From Neomesorhizobium albiziae (GTDB lineage Bacteria; Pseudomonadota; Alphaproteobacteria; Rhizobiales; Rhizobiaceae), in contig NZ_FOSL01000001.1 of the NCBI RefSeq assembly GCF_900114255.1, forward strand, positions 558,001 to 622,000: DNA of 64,000 bases, given 5' to 3'. Below are positions 27,886-36,679 of the stretch, in pieces (within the stretch, counting starts at the first letter, position 1; each line of letters starts with the position of its first letter). The notes beneath the pieces were generated by a model, which was not told the DNA's origin, made no database searches, and was given only the letters and a program-made list of their open reading frames with translations. The position numbers and the translations under genes are program-made.

Positions 27886-29787
27886 ATGCGTGTACTCAGA
27901 ACTGCCACCTACATTCTATCGACCGCGGCGTTGCTCACATGCGCCACGGCCTATGGCGTTTCGGCCAATGAAGAACTGCAGAAGCTTGCGTCCGATCCGA
28001 AGAACTGGGCGATGCCGACGGGCGACTATGCCAACACCCGTTATTCGACGCTTGAGCAAATCAACAAGGACAATGTGAAGAACCTGCAGGTCAAGTGGAC
28101 GTTCTCCACTGGCGTGCTGCGCGGCCACGAGGGCGGCCCGCTGGTGATCGGCGACGTGATGTACGTACACACGCCGTTCCCGAATATCGTTTATGCGCTC
28201 GACCTCAACAACGACGGGAAAATCCTCTGGAAATATGAGCCGAGGCAGGATCCGAACGTCATTCCGATCATGTGCTGCGATACCGTCAATCGCGGCGTCG
28301 CCTATGGTGACGGAAAGATCATCCTCAACCAGGCCGACACGATGGTCACCGCACTCGACGCCAAGACCGGCAAGGTTGTGTGGTCGGTCAAGAACGGCGA
28401 ACAAACCGACGGCGGCAAGGGCGAATCCGGAACGCATGCTCCGATCGTCGTCAAGGACAAGGTGATCGTCGGCATCTCGGGCGGCGAATTCGGCGTCCGC
28501 GGCTGGGTCGCGGCCTACAATCTGAAGGACGGCGCACTGGCGTGGAAGGGCTATTCGATGGGTCCCGACGCCGAAACCCTGATGGATCCCGAGAAAACCA
28601 CCCACCTCGGCAAGCCGGTCGGCAAGGACTCCGGTATCGGCACCTGGGAAGGCGAGCAGTGGAAGACTGGCGGCGGTACGACCTGGGGCTGGTATGCCTA
28701 CGATCCGAAGTCGAACCTGGTGTTCTACGGCACGGGCAATCCGTCGACCTGGAATCCAGTACAGCGCCCCGGCGACAACCGCTGGTCCATGACCATCTTT
28801 GCCCGCGATGCGGACAGCGGCATGGCCAAGTGGGTCTACCAGATGACCCCGCACGACGAGTGGGACTATGACGGCGTCAATGAGATGATCCTCGTCGACG
28901 GCATGGACGTCAACGGCGCCAAGCACGACGTTCTCGTACACTTCGACCGCAACGGCTTCGCCTACACCATGGACCGCAACTCCGGCGAGCTTCTCGTCGC
29001 CAAGAAATACGATCCGAAGGTGAACTGGGCGACCGAGGTCGTCATGGACAAGAACAGCGACCAGTATGGCCGGCCGCAGGTGGTGGCGAAATACTCCACC
29101 CAGCAGAACGGCGAAGACACCAATTCGACCGGCATCTGCCCGGCCGCATTGGGAACCAAGGACCAGCAGCCGGCGGCCTATTCGCCCAAGACCGGCCTGT
29201 TCTACGTGCCGACCAACCATGTTTGCATGGATTACGAGCCGTACAAGGTGAGCTACACGGCAGGTCAGCCTTATGTCGGAGCTACGGTATCGATGTATCC
29301 GGCCGCGGACAGCCATGGCGGCATGGGCAACTTCATCGCCTGGGACGCTGCCAAGGGTGAGATTGTCTGGTCGGTGCCCGAGCAGTTCTCGGTCTGGTCG
29401 GGCGCGCTTGCCACCGCCGGCGACGTGGTCTTCTACGGAACGCTGGAAGGCTACATCAAGGCGGTCGATACCGACGGCAAGGAACTCTACAAGTTCAAGA
29501 CCCCTTCCGGCATCATCGGCAACGTCAACACATTCGAACATGGCGGCAAGCAGTACATCGCCGTCCTGTCGGGTGTTGGCGGCTGGGCCGGCATCGGTCT
29601 CGCTGGTGGCCTGCTGTCGCCGGAGAACGCCGCTGCCTGGCACGGCGCCGTCGATCAGGGTCGCGAACAGGGTGACGAAGCACAAGTCGTCGGCACCGCT
29701 GGTCTGGGTGCTGTCGGTGGTTACGCTGCCCTTGCCGACTATACGACGCTGGGCGGACAGCTCACCGTCTTCGGTCTCCCGGAGTAA
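27886..29787 (+). CDS. xoxF: Lanthanide-dependent methanol dehydrogenase XoxF
   Basis: A 633-residue periplasmic quinoprotein alcohol dehydrogenase (eight-bladed propeller) with a signal peptide ending near residue 27 (GVSA). The vicinal disulfide pair that sits over PQQ is Cys130-Cys131. The catalytic base Asp327 is followed by Asp329 in [10 protein letters not shown]; the extra aspartate is the mark of the lanthanide-binding XoxF enzymes, where calcium-type MxaF has alanine. It oxidises methanol (and possibly formaldehyde) and gives electrons to XoxG. No mxa genes are seen here. Close similarity in motifs suggests clade XoxF5, which would need a tree. Confidence 0.96.
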   Translation: MRVLRTATYILSTAALLTCATAYGVSANEELQKLASDPKNWAMPTGDYANTRYSTLEQINKDNVKNLQVKWTFSTGVLRGHEGGPLVIGDVMYVHTPFPNIVYALDLNNDGKILWKYEPRQDPNVIPIMCCDTVNRGVAYGDGKIILNQADTMVTALDAKTGKVVWSVKNGEQTDGGKGESGTHAPIVVKDKVIVGISGGEFGVRGWVAAYNLKDGALAWKGYSMGPDAETLMDPEKTTHLGKPVGKDSGIGTWEGEQWKTGGGTTWGWYAYDPKSNLVFYGTGNPSTWNPVQRPGDNRWSMTIFARDADSGMAKWVYQMTPHDEWDYDGVNEMILVDGMDVNGAKHDVLVHFDRNGFAYTMDRNSGELLVAKKYDPKVNWATEVVMDKNSDQYGRPQVVAKYSTQQNGEDTNSTGICPAALGTKDQQPAAYSPKTGLFYVPTNHVCMDYEPYKVSYTAGQPYVGATVSMYPAADSHGGMGNFIAWDAAKGEIVWSVPEQFSVWSGALATAGDVVFYGTLEGYIKAVDTDGKELYKFKTPSGIIGNVNTFEHGGKQYIAVLSGVGGWAGIGLAGGLLSPENAAAWHGAVDQGREQGDEAQVVGTAGLGAVGGYAALADYTTLGGQLTVFGLPE

Positions 29788-29841
29788 CACGGGGAACCAT
29801 AACCGCGCCGAGGTCTTGTGAAAGACGGCAGGCCTGAGAAA

Positions 29842-29882
29842 CGAGAGCCCGGATATACCCGGCACACCCGACCGGGCTCTCG
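29842..29882 (+). terminator. Hairpin between xoxF and xoxG
   Basis: A perfect 11-base-pair inverted repeat (29842-29852 with 29872-29882) with a 19-base loop lies 55 bases after the xoxF stop. No T run follows. It probably acts as a partial terminator or a 3-prime stabiliser that keeps xoxF messenger above that of xoxG and xoxJ. Confidence 0.7.
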
Positions 29883-29971
29883 ATTTCGCCGCGCAATCAC
29901 GAAGCACTGTTACCGCCGCATCGCGACAGCAACGCTGTGTCCGTGGCGATTTGAAATGAAAGAGGTTTCGC

Positions 29972-30499
29972 ATGTTCTTCGCAAAAGCAGTTTCGGTTCT
30001 TGCCCTGGTTTGCCTGCCGATAAGCGGCGCTGGCCTGGCGCACGCACAGGACACCAAGGAAAAGGCCGCCGCGGTAAAGGAAGAGGATGGCAAGTGGTTC
30101 GATGCGGACGGCAACCCGACCTACAACATTAAGGACGACGGCACCGTCGACTGGTATACCTTCAGCGGCTACCGCCGCTACCATTCCGACTGCCACGTCT
30201 GCCATGGTCCCGACGGGGTCGGCTCCTCCTACGCGCCCGCGCTGGCCGCGACCATGAAAAACATGGACTACGGCACCTTCCTCTCGATCGTCGCGGAAGG
30301 CCGCAAGAATCTGAGCGCCGGCAAGGAAAACGTCATGCCGGCCTTCGGCGACAACAAGAACGTCTATTGCTACATGGACGATCTCTACATCTATCTACGC
30401 GCGCGCTCCGTCGACGGCATTCCGCGCGGCCGCCCACCGAAGAAGGCCGACAAGCCGCAGGCCGCCAAGGATGCTGAAGCATCCTGCATGGGAGGGTGA
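29972..30499 (+). CDS. xoxG: Cytochrome c partner of XoxF (XoxG, PedF-like c-550)
   Basis: A 175-residue cytochrome with a signal peptide to about residue 26 (AHAQ) and a haem motif CHVCH at residues 74-78. The family signature YTFSGYRRYHSDCHVCHGPDG is present, and the methionine area is NVMPAFGDNKNVYCYMDDLYIYLRAR. It matches the c-550 PedF/XoxG family that accepts electrons from XoxF-type enzymes. The C-terminal lysine-rich tail (RPPKKADKPQAAKD) may help docking. It is followed by xoxJ after 3 bases. Confidence 0.92.
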   Translation: MFFAKAVSVLALVCLPISGAGLAHAQDTKEKAAAVKEEDGKWFDADGNPTYNIKDDGTVDWYTFSGYRRYHSDCHVCHGPDGVGSSYAPALAATMKNMDYGTFLSIVAEGRKNLSAGKENVMPAFGDNKNVYCYMDDLYIYLRARSVDGIPRGRPPKKADKPQAAKDAEASCMGG

Positions 30500-30502
30500 C
30501 GA

Positions 30503-31366
30503 ATGCCGGCCGCCAGGCGCTACCGTTCTGACCGTTTCGCCCTGCTGGCGCTGGCGCTTGCGCTGGCCCCCAGCCCGGCGCTTGCTCAGGGAGCGGGTCT
30601 CGGCGCCGCGGGCGAACTGGTCGATCCGGACGTGCTGCGCGTCTGCAGCGACCCATCCAACATGCCGTTCAGCGATGAAGGCGGCAAAGGGTTCGAAAAC
30701 AGGCTCGCGCAACTGGTCGCAGAAAAGACCGGTCGCAAATCGGTAGCCTATACCTGGTTCCCGATGGTCACCGGTTTTGTACGCAACACGCTCAGGGCCA
30801 ACCGCTGCGACATCATCATGGGTTACGCCCAGGGTGACGAACTCGTGCAGAACACCAACGCCTATTACCGCTCGACCTACGTGCTGATCTACAAGAAGGA
30901 CAGCGGTCTCGACGGTGTCGAGACGATCGAGGATCCGAAGCTGGCTGGCAAGCGAGTGGGTGTCGTGCAAGGCACGCCACCCGGCTCCAACATGGCCAAA
31001 GCGGGCCTTATGAAAACCGCCAGGGTTTATCCCCTCATGGTCGATACGCGTTTTGCCCCTTCGATGGCGGAGGTGATGCTCAAGGACATGAAGGCCGGCT
31101 ATATCGACGCGGCGGTCCTGTGGGGACCGATGGCTGGTTTTTATGCGAAGGAGGCCGGCCCGGACTACGCGGTGGTGCCGCTGCTCAAGGAAAAGGTCGG
31201 CTCGCGCATGACCTACCGCATCACCATGGGCGTGCGCCCTTCCGACCAGGAATGGAAGCGCCTGCTCAACAAGGTAATCAAGGAAAACCAGGCGGAGATC
31301 AACAAGATCCTGCTGGAATACAACGTGCCGCTGGTCGACGAACAGGACCGGCCGATCACGCAATGA
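30503..31366 (+). CDS. xoxJ: Quinoprotein dehydrogenase-associated binding protein XoxJ
   Basis: A 287-residue periplasmic binding-protein-fold protein with a signal peptide to about residue 29 (ALAQ). The mature segment LRVCSDPSNMPFSDEGGKGFENR is typical of the XoxJ/MxaJ-like family, as are VGVVQGTPPGSN and AAVLWGPMAGFYA. XoxJ is thought to help activate or mature XoxF rather than to import a solute. It is encoded directly after xoxG and before the CXXXCW protein, the standard order. Confidence 0.92.
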   Translation: MPAARRYRSDRFALLALALALAPSPALAQGAGLGAAGELVDPDVLRVCSDPSNMPFSDEGGKGFENRLAQLVAEKTGRKSVAYTWFPMVTGFVRNTLRANRCDIIMGYAQGDELVQNTNAYYRSTYVLIYKKDSGLDGVETIEDPKLAGKRVGVVQGTPPGSNMAKAGLMKTARVYPLMVDTRFAPSMAEVMLKDMKAGYIDAAVLWGPMAGFYAKEAGPDYAVVPLLKEKVGSRMTYRITMGVRPSDQEWKRLLNKVIKENQAEINKILLEYNVPLVDEQDRPITQ

Positions 31367-31408
31367 CAGTGCCCGAAGCCGGCATGAGGTCGGCTGGAGG
31401 AAACGGAA

Positions 31409-31990
31409 ATGCCGACGGCAATGATGGGAAAGGCGACGATTTTGCTTCTGGCGGCGAGCCTCTTCGAGACTGCGTATCCAGCCCTGGCCGGCGACGTTGC
31501 CGAACCTGCCGGTTATCGCATGGAAGACTATCGCGCACCGGTGCCGGACGCTTTGCGGGGCGCCAGGGTGGTCACCACGGCCGAGGCGGAAACCTTGTGG
31601 CGCGACAAGACAGCGGTGTTTTTCGACGTCATGCCGAAGACACCCAAGCCCGCCAATCTGCCGGCAGGCACCATCTGGCGCGACGCGGTGCGAACGGACA
31701 TCGCCGGCAGTGTCTGGCTGCCGAATGTCGGCTATGGCGCGATCACGGAGGAAACCGCCGCCTATTTTCGCAACGGTCTGGCGGCACATGCGCCGGCCAA
31801 AACCGATCCCATCCTGTTTTATTGCATGACCGACTGCTGGATGTCCTGGAATGCCGCAAAAAGGGCGCTCGAATGGGGCTATACTTCGGTGATCTGGTAT
31901 CCGGGTGGTGCCGATGGCTGGGAAAAAGCCGGCCTGCCGGTCGCCGAGGCCAAGCCTTTTGACGAGGCCGCACAGAAATTGCTGCAGTGA
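31409..31990 (+). CDS. PQQ-dependent catabolism-associated CXXCW-motif protein (rhodanese-like)
   Basis: A 193-residue secreted protein with a rhodanese-like fold. The signal peptide ends near residue 27. The motif is Cys139-Met-Thr-Asp-Cys143-Trp144, which matches the family named for its cysteine and tryptophan motif. Rhodaneses carry a catalytic cysteine in a similar loop. The family appears only beside PQQ enzymes, and a role in redox handling or maturation is assumed. ATG codons at 31421 and 31424 are also possible starts. Confidence 0.85.
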   Translation: MPTAMMGKATILLLAASLFETAYPALAGDVAEPAGYRMEDYRAPVPDALRGARVVTTAEAETLWRDKTAVFFDVMPKTPKPANLPAGTIWRDAVRTDIAGSVWLPNVGYGAITEETAAYFRNGLAAHAPAKTDPILFYCMTDCWMSWNAAKRALEWGYTSVIWYPGGADGWEKAGLPVAEAKPFDEAAQKLLQ

Positions 31991-32007
31991 CTTTGTTTTA
32001 TTGGTTT

Positions 32008-32019
32008 CAGAACGTTCTG
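32008..32019 (+). promoter_or_regulatory. Palindrome upstream of pqqA, possible operator
   Basis: A perfect 12-base palindrome, CAGAACGTTCTG, lies in an AT-rich stretch about 100 bases before pqqA. It could be the binding site of a regulator at the pqq promoter. No second copy was seen nearby. Confidence 0.4.
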
Positions 32020-32083
32020 TTTCATTTGTCCATTTTGGACGGGTCGCTGCACAAGGTGCCAAGCGGTGGCCAATCGGGAAGGA

Positions 32084-32103
32084 ACCGGCCCTCCGGGGCC
32101 GGT
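32084..32103 (+). promoter_or_regulatory. GC hairpin just upstream of the pqqA ribosome site
   Basis: A perfect 8-base-pair stem (32084-32091 with 32096-32103) with a TCCG tetraloop ends 8 bases before the GAGGA of pqqA. It may protect the 5-prime end of the messenger or keep the ribosome site open. Confidence 0.5.
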
Positions 32104-32120
32104 GCAACAGGAGGAATGAA

Positions 32121-32216
32121 ATGAAGAAAAGCTGGAAAAAGCCTACTATGTGCCAGGTAGCGGCGGGCATGGAGATTTCGCGGTATCTGCCTGCTGAAAT
32201 TACTCCCAAGAAGTAG
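32121..32216 (+). CDS. pqqA: PQQ precursor peptide PqqA
   Basis: This 31-residue peptide supplies the Glu and Tyr that become PQQ: Glu18 and Tyr22 in MEISRYLPAE show the required E-x3-Y spacing. The start MKKSWKKP and a strong GGAGGAATGAA ribosome site are typical. It is the first gene of pqqABCDE. Other in-frame starts upstream give a non-homologous extension and were rejected. The basic tail ends at a TAG, with a strong hairpin 9 bases later. Confidence 0.95.
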   Translation: MKKSWKKPTMCQVAAGMEISRYLPAEITPKK

Positions 32217-32225
32217 GCCGCGCGG

Positions 32226-32252
32226 CGCGTGTCCCCAGGTCGGGGACACGCG
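32226..32252 (+). terminator. Hairpin between pqqA and pqqB
   Basis: A perfect 11-base-pair stem (32226-32236 with 32242-32252) with a 5-base loop lies 9 bases after the pqqA stop. No T run follows. In other pqq operons a hairpin here lets far more pqqA than downstream messenger accumulate, and the same role is likely. Confidence 0.8.
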
Positions 32253-32356
32253 TCAGCCTGTCCGCATAGATCATGACGAGCCATTTCGCAGGCCGCGACG
32301 GGTTTCCGGCTGCCATATCCATAGGCGACCCGGATACCCGCAGACTGGATAATTCC

Positions 32357-33289
32357 GTGCGCGTGAAGATCGTCGGCTCGGCTGCCGGAGGCGGGTTTCC
32401 GCAATGGAATTGCAATTACCGACTGAGCCGTGCCGCGCGTGCCGGAGTGCGCGGTGTTTATACGCGCACGCAATCCAGCCTCGCCGTCTCGGCTGACGCA
32501 ACCGCCTGGGTGCTCTTCAACGCTTCCCCCGATATTCGCCAGCAGATCGCGCAAACGCCCGAACTGCAACCCGCCGCCGATGCACCCTTGCGCTCCAGTC
32601 CAATCAAGGCGGTGGTGCTCACCAACGCCGATGTCGACCACATCGCCGGGCTGCTCAGCTTGCGCGAGCGCCAGCCCTTTGCAATTTACGCGACCGCCCA
32701 GGTGCTTGCCGCTCTTGCTGCCAATCCGATCTTCGGCGTGCTCGACCCGGCGGTGGTGCCGAGGCGAGAACTTCCCGACGGCGAGTTTGAGATTTGCGAT
32801 GCCGAGGGCCTGGGAACCGGCATTCGCATCGAAGCTTTTGCGGTGCCGGGCAAGGTTGCGCTGTTTCTCGAGGACGCCAGCCGACCCGACGCCAACTACG
32901 GTTCGGAAGCGGGCGACACGATCGCCATCCGCCTTGCCGGACGTGCTGACAGATCGCTGTTTTATGTACCCGGCTGCGCGCGGGTCGATTCGGATTTGCA
33001 GCGGCGACTGGCTGGTGCTGCATGCCTGCTCTTCGACGGGACCGTATACACCGACGACGAGATGACTTCCGCCGGCGTTGGCCAGAAAACCGGTCAGCGC
33101 ATGGGGCACCTGGCAATGTCCGGAGAATCCGGTTCGATCGCATCGCTCGCCAGCATCGACATCAGCCGCCGCATCTTCGTTCATATCAACAACACCAATC
33201 CCGTTCTGGACGGAAATTCGCAGGAATATGCCGCGGTGAAGGCGGCGGGATGGGATGTCGCGTTCGACGGCATGGAGATCGAGTTGTGA
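32357..33289 (+). CDS. pqqB: PQQ biosynthesis protein PqqB
   Basis: A metallo-beta-lactamase-fold oxygenase that hydroxylates the cross-linked tyrosine during PQQ synthesis. The start VKIVGSAAGGGFPQWNCNY is diagnostic, and the metal region is TNADVDHIAGLLSL. The frame begins at an ATG at 32273 but the conserved part begins only at codon 29. The GTG at 32357 gives a 310-residue protein in line with relatives, though its ribosome site is weak, so the start is uncertain. Its stop overlaps pqqC by 4 bases. Confidence 0.93.
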   Translation: MRVKIVGSAAGGGFPQWNCNYRLSRAARAGVRGVYTRTQSSLAVSADATAWVLFNASPDIRQQIAQTPELQPAADAPLRSSPIKAVVLTNADVDHIAGLLSLRERQPFAIYATAQVLAALAANPIFGVLDPAVVPRRELPDGEFEICDAEGLGTGIRIEAFAVPGKVALFLEDASRPDANYGSEAGDTIAIRLAGRADRSLFYVPGCARVDSDLQRRLAGAACLLFDGTVYTDDEMTSAGVGQKTGQRMGHLAMSGESGSIASLASIDISRRIFVHINNTNPVLDGNSQEYAAVKAAGWDVAFDGMEIEL

Positions 33290-34068
33290 ACGAATTCGTC
33301 ACTGCCAGAACCGACTTCGCCACCGCCGCCAAGGGCGGATTGTCGCCGGCTGAACTGGAAGCGGTGTTGCGCCAGGTCGGCGCGGAGCGCTACCACAACC
33401 GCCATCCCTATCATCACCGGATGACCGGAGGCGACCTGACCAGAGGCGAGATGCAAGCCTGGGCGCTGAACCGCTACTGCTACCAGGCTGTCATCCCGCG
33501 CAAGGATGCGACGATCCTCGCCCGCGCCGAAGACCCTGCCTTTCGCGCGGAATGGCGCAAGCGCATCGAGGATCATGACGGCGAGGACGGTTGGAGTGGT
33601 GGCATCGCGCGCTGGCTCCACCTCGCCACCTCGCTCGGTCTCGACGCCGAGATGGTCAAGAGCGAGCGCCAAGCGTTGCCGGCGACCCGCTTCGCGGTCG
33701 GCGCCTATCTTTCCTTCTGTGCCAACCGCTCGCTGCTGGAAGCGGTCGCTTCGTCGCTGACCGAGCTGTTCTCGCCGGTGATTATTGGCGAGCGGGTGCC
33801 GGCCATGCTGGCGAAATACGACTACATCACCGAAGATACGCTGGCCTATTTCAAGAAGCGGCCCGACCAGGCATCGCGCGATTCCGATTTCGCGCTCGCC
33901 TATGTGACGGAGCATGCCGACACCCCGGAACGACAGCAGCTGGCGATCGATGCGTTGCTGTTCAAATGCGATGTCCTCTGGGCCATGCTCGATGCACTGC
34001 AGCACGCCTATGCGGAAAGTGGAAAAAACATTCCACCGGGAGCCTTCCGGCCGGAGGATGCGCGATGA
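33286..34068 (+). CDS. pqqC: Pyrroloquinoline-quinone synthase PqqC
   Basis: A 260-residue cofactorless oxidase that performs the final ring closure and eight-electron oxidation of PQQ. Family motifs include RYHNRHPYHHRMTGGDL and MQAWALNRYCYQAVIPRKDA near the N-terminus and the helix DYITEDTLAYFKKR. The GTG start at 33286 overlaps the pqqB stop (GTGA). The product is cytosolic. Confidence 0.95.
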   Translation: MNEFVTARTDFATAAKGGLSPAELEAVLRQVGAERYHNRHPYHHRMTGGDLTRGEMQAWALNRYCYQAVIPRKDATILARAEDPAFRAEWRKRIEDHDGEDGWSGGIARWLHLATSLGLDAEMVKSERQALPATRFAVGAYLSFCANRSLLEAVASSLTELFSPVIIGERVPAMLAKYDYITEDTLAYFKKRPDQASRDSDFALAYVTEHADTPERQQLAIDALLFKCDVLWAMLDALQHAYAESGKNIPPGAFRPEDAR

Positions 34069-34361
34069 CAGCATTGCGCGAACGAGCGCTCGTATTGCTG
34101 GATTCGACTCCCTCATTGCCCAGGCATGTGCGCATCCAGTTCGATCCGGTGCGCCAGGCGTATGCAGTGCTGTCGCCGGAGCGGGTCTTCTGGCCTGACG
34201 AGATCAGCCTCGACATCCTGCGCCGCTGCGACGGCCGCACATCGGTCGGCGCCATGATCGCCGACCTCACCGCCGAATATGACGCGCCGGAGGATGAGGT
34301 GGCCGGCGATATCATGACATTCCTGCAGGAATGGGCCGACAGACTTTTGGTGCGGCCATGA
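34065..34361 (+). CDS. pqqD: PqqA-binding chaperone PqqD
   Basis: A 98-residue protein of the RiPP recognition element family. PqqD binds PqqA and presents it to the radical SAM enzyme PqqE. Typical segments are HVRIQFDPVRQAYAVLSPERV and ISLDILRRCDG, which form the winged helix. The ATG overlaps the end of pqqC by 4 bases and its own stop overlaps pqqE by 4 bases, fitting a PqqD-PqqE complex. Confidence 0.94.
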   Translation: MTALRERALVLLDSTPSLPRHVRIQFDPVRQAYAVLSPERVFWPDEISLDILRRCDGRTSVGAMIADLTAEYDAPEDEVAGDIMTFLQEWADRLLVRP

Positions 34362-35494
34362 GCGAGGCGCTGCTTCCCCCGATCGGCATGCTGGCGGAAC
34401 TCACCCACCGCTGCCCTCTGCAATGCCCTTATTGCTCCAACCCGACCGAACTGATGAAGGCCAACCGGGAGCTGGATACCGAAACCTGGCTTTACCTCTT
34501 CCGCCAGGCGGCGGACCTCGGCGTTCTGCAGGTGCATCTTTCCGGCGGTGAGCCGACGCTGCGGCGCGACCTCGAACAGCTGATCGCCGGACTTTCCAGT
34601 CATGGCGTCTACACCAATCTGATTACAGCCGGCGTCGGCATCGCCGAAGGCCGCATCGAGGCCTTCGCGGAAGCCGGGCTCGACCATGTGCAATTGAGCT
34701 TCCAGGGCGCGCACGCCGAAACGACCGAACGCATCGGCAATCATCGTGGCGGCCACCAGAAGAAGCTGGAAACGGCGCGGCGCGTGCGGGCGGCCGGGCT
34801 GCCGCTCACCATCAACGCGCCGATCCACCGCCACAACATCGGGGAAGTGCCGGATTTCATTGAGCTGGCGCTGTCGCTGGGCGCAGAGCGGCTGGAAATC
34901 GCCAATGTGCAATATTCGGGTTGGGCGCTGGTCAATCGCGATGCCCTGATGCCGGACCGCGACGCCGTCGAGCGCCAGATGGAGATCGTCGGGCAGGCGC
35001 AGGAGCGACTGCGCGGCATCCTCAACATCGATTTCGTCACGCCCGACTATTTCGCCATCTACCCGAAACCCTGCATGGGCGGCTGGGCGCGCGACGCCTT
35101 CATGGTGGCGCCGGACGGAACGGTCCTGCCCTGCCACGCCGCCCACACGATCCGCTCGCTGACGTTCGAGCGTTTCGGCGACCGCTCTCTGGCTGAGATC
35201 TGGACGGATTCGCCGGCCTTCAACGCATTTCGCGGCACCGACTGGATGCAGGAGCCATGCCGCGGCTGCGAGCGGCGTGAGATCGACTGGGGCGGCTGCC
35301 GTTGCCAGGCGATGGCGATAGCCGGCGATCCAGCCGCGACCGACCCGGCCTGCGTGAAGTCGCCGGTGCATGCGCGCATGGGCATGCTGATCGACGACGC
35401 GCTGGCCAGCGCGCGCGCCGAGAAAGCTGCAGGCAATCCTCCCGAAGAGAGCTTCATCTACCGCCGCATCGCGGCTACAACCCAGCTGGCCTAG
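34358..35494 (+). CDS. pqqE: Radical SAM enzyme PqqE
   Basis: A 378-residue radical SAM enzyme that links the Glu and Tyr side chains of PqqA. The radical SAM cluster cysteines are Cys19, Cys23 and Cys26 in HRCPLQCPYCS. The C-terminal SPASM domain binds auxiliary clusters, with cysteines in KPCMGG, LPCHAAH, EPCRGCERR and GGCRCQA. The chosen ATG overlaps pqqD by 4 bases. Confidence 0.96.
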   Translation: MSEALLPPIGMLAELTHRCPLQCPYCSNPTELMKANRELDTETWLYLFRQAADLGVLQVHLSGGEPTLRRDLEQLIAGLSSHGVYTNLITAGVGIAEGRIEAFAEAGLDHVQLSFQGAHAETTERIGNHRGGHQKKLETARRVRAAGLPLTINAPIHRHNIGEVPDFIELALSLGAERLEIANVQYSGWALVNRDALMPDRDAVERQMEIVGQAQERLRGILNIDFVTPDYFAIYPKPCMGGWARDAFMVAPDGTVLPCHAAHTIRSLTFERFGDRSLAEIWTDSPAFNAFRGTDWMQEPCRGCERREIDWGGCRCQAMAIAGDPAATDPACVKSPVHARMGMLIDDALASARAEKAAGNPPEESFIYRRIAATTQLA

Positions 35495-35520
35495 AGTTCT
35501 TCACAAACCGGGAGGTTTTG

Positions 35521-36405
35521 TTGGGCGACACGATCCGTCTTGCCGCCGGCAGCACCGCGGCGGAAATTGCGCTCACGGGCGCGGAACCCATCGCCTGGTA
35601 TGTCGGCGGACGCGACCTTTTGTGGCAAGCCGACCCGACATTCTGGGCGCAGACCAGTCCCATCCTGTTTCCGCTGGTCGGCTGGGCGCGCAACGGAGAA
35701 ATCCGCGTCGACGGCAAGCCGCACAAGATCGGCGTGCATGGCTTTGCCGCCGTCAAGCCGTTCGTGCTTGCCGAAAAGACGAAAAGCTCCGCCAGATTGA
35801 CCCTCAGGGACGATCCTGACTCCCGAAAGAGCTTTCCCTTTGCATTCGAACTGGACGTTTTTTATGCGATTTCCGAGGGCGAACTGTCGACGACGTTCAC
35901 CGTGCGAAACCCGGGCGACGAACCCCTGCCCTACGCGCTCGGCGTTCACCCCGGCTTCCGCTGGCCGTTTTCCGGGCAGAGCCGCGACGGCTGCCGCATC
36001 GAATTCGAGCGGGCTGAAAAACCGGAAGTGCCCGTCATCGCCAGCGGCGGCTTGTTCTCGACCAGCACACGGCCGGTGCCGCTCGACGGCCGCGTGCTGC
36101 CGCTGTCGGAGGAACTTCTGTCGCGCGAAGCGCTCTGTTTTCTCAACGCAAACAGCCGCTTGATCCGCTTTGTTGCAGAAGATGGCGCGGCCATCTCCAT
36201 GGCGGTCGAGGACTTTCCGCATTTCGCGATCTGGAGCCGGCCGGGCGCGCCGCTGGTGTCGCTCGAAGCCTGGACCGGGCACGGCGATCCCGAGGGTTTC
36301 GAAGGCGACATCCGGGAAAAGCCGTCGATGCGTTTCCTGGCGCCCGGAACGGAAGCGCTGCACGCTGCGCGGATGCGTTTCGACGCACCCCTTTTGGCCT
36401 CCTGA
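35521..36405 (+). CDS. Aldose 1-epimerase (mutarotase) family protein
   Basis: A roughly 294-residue galactose-mutarotase-fold protein. The conserved histidine and acidic residues lie in IGVHGFAA, ALGVHPGFRWPF and VSLEAWTGHGDPEG. It resembles the LacX/YeaD-like aldose-1-epimerase branch. The best start is TTG at 35521, which lies 5 bases after a GGGAGG site; no ATG occurs near. It begins 26 bases after pqqE, so it may ride on the pqq operon, but a link to PQQ is not known. Confidence 0.82.
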   Translation: MGDTIRLAAGSTAAEIALTGAEPIAWYVGGRDLLWQADPTFWAQTSPILFPLVGWARNGEIRVDGKPHKIGVHGFAAVKPFVLAEKTKSSARLTLRDDPDSRKSFPFAFELDVFYAISEGELSTTFTVRNPGDEPLPYALGVHPGFRWPFSGQSRDGCRIEFERAEKPEVPVIASGGLFSTSTRPVPLDGRVLPLSEELLSREALCFLNANSRLIRFVAEDGAAISMAVEDFPHFAIWSRPGAPLVSLEAWTGHGDPEGFEGDIREKPSMRFLAPGTEALHAARMRFDAPLLAS

Positions 36406-36527
36406 GCTTCCAGCACACCCATTCTCAACGTCGCGCTGCCCCTCACCCCGTGAAGGACGGGAGCGGGGCGTTGCGTTCCTTCGTGTTCCTCTGGTCTGCC
36501 AGCTTCTGCTCTTTTTTTCGGAAAGAC

Positions 36528-36679
36528 CCCCTCTCCGTCTCGGCTTCGCCTCGACACCTCTCCCCCCTTTTTATGGGGGCGAGGAACCCAAGCTGGAAGG
36601 GCGCTGGCGTCGCGGCAACGGTTCCTCGCCCCTGCGAAGCGGGGGAGAGGTGTCGAGGCGAAGCCGAGACGGAGAGGGG
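36528..36679. repeat. Long inverted repeat element (39-bp perfect arms)
   Basis: Bases 36528-36566 are the exact reverse complement of 36641-36679. A further inner pair (36576-36588 with 36620-36632) extends the stem to about 60 positions per side around a 31-base loop. The arms have a pyrimidine-rich CCCCTCTCC start and a CGGCTTCGCC core, a style common in dispersed rhizobial palindromic repeats. No coding role is seen. As RNA it would form a very stable hairpin after the pqq operon. Confidence 0.85.

Noticed and set aside
27886-29787. Calling the methanol dehydrogenase MxaF (calcium type)
   Set aside because: The extra aspartate in DYD and the xoxG-xoxJ neighbours indicate XoxF; no mxaI or mxa accessory genes are seen.
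27916-30114. A long open frame on the minus strand opposite xoxF and xoxG
   Set aside because: It follows codon phase of the real genes in GC-rich DNA, has no recognisable domain and lies opposite genes with clear catalytic motifs.
32008-32019. LexA box upstream of pqqA
   Set aside because: GAAC directly abuts GTTC, whereas alphaproteobacterial LexA boxes are direct GTTC repeats spaced by seven bases.
30395-33184. A 929-codon open frame on the minus strand opposite xoxJ to pqqB
   Set aside because: It crosses several well-supported genes and intergenic hairpins and shows Arg/Gly/His-rich composition typical of antisense frames.
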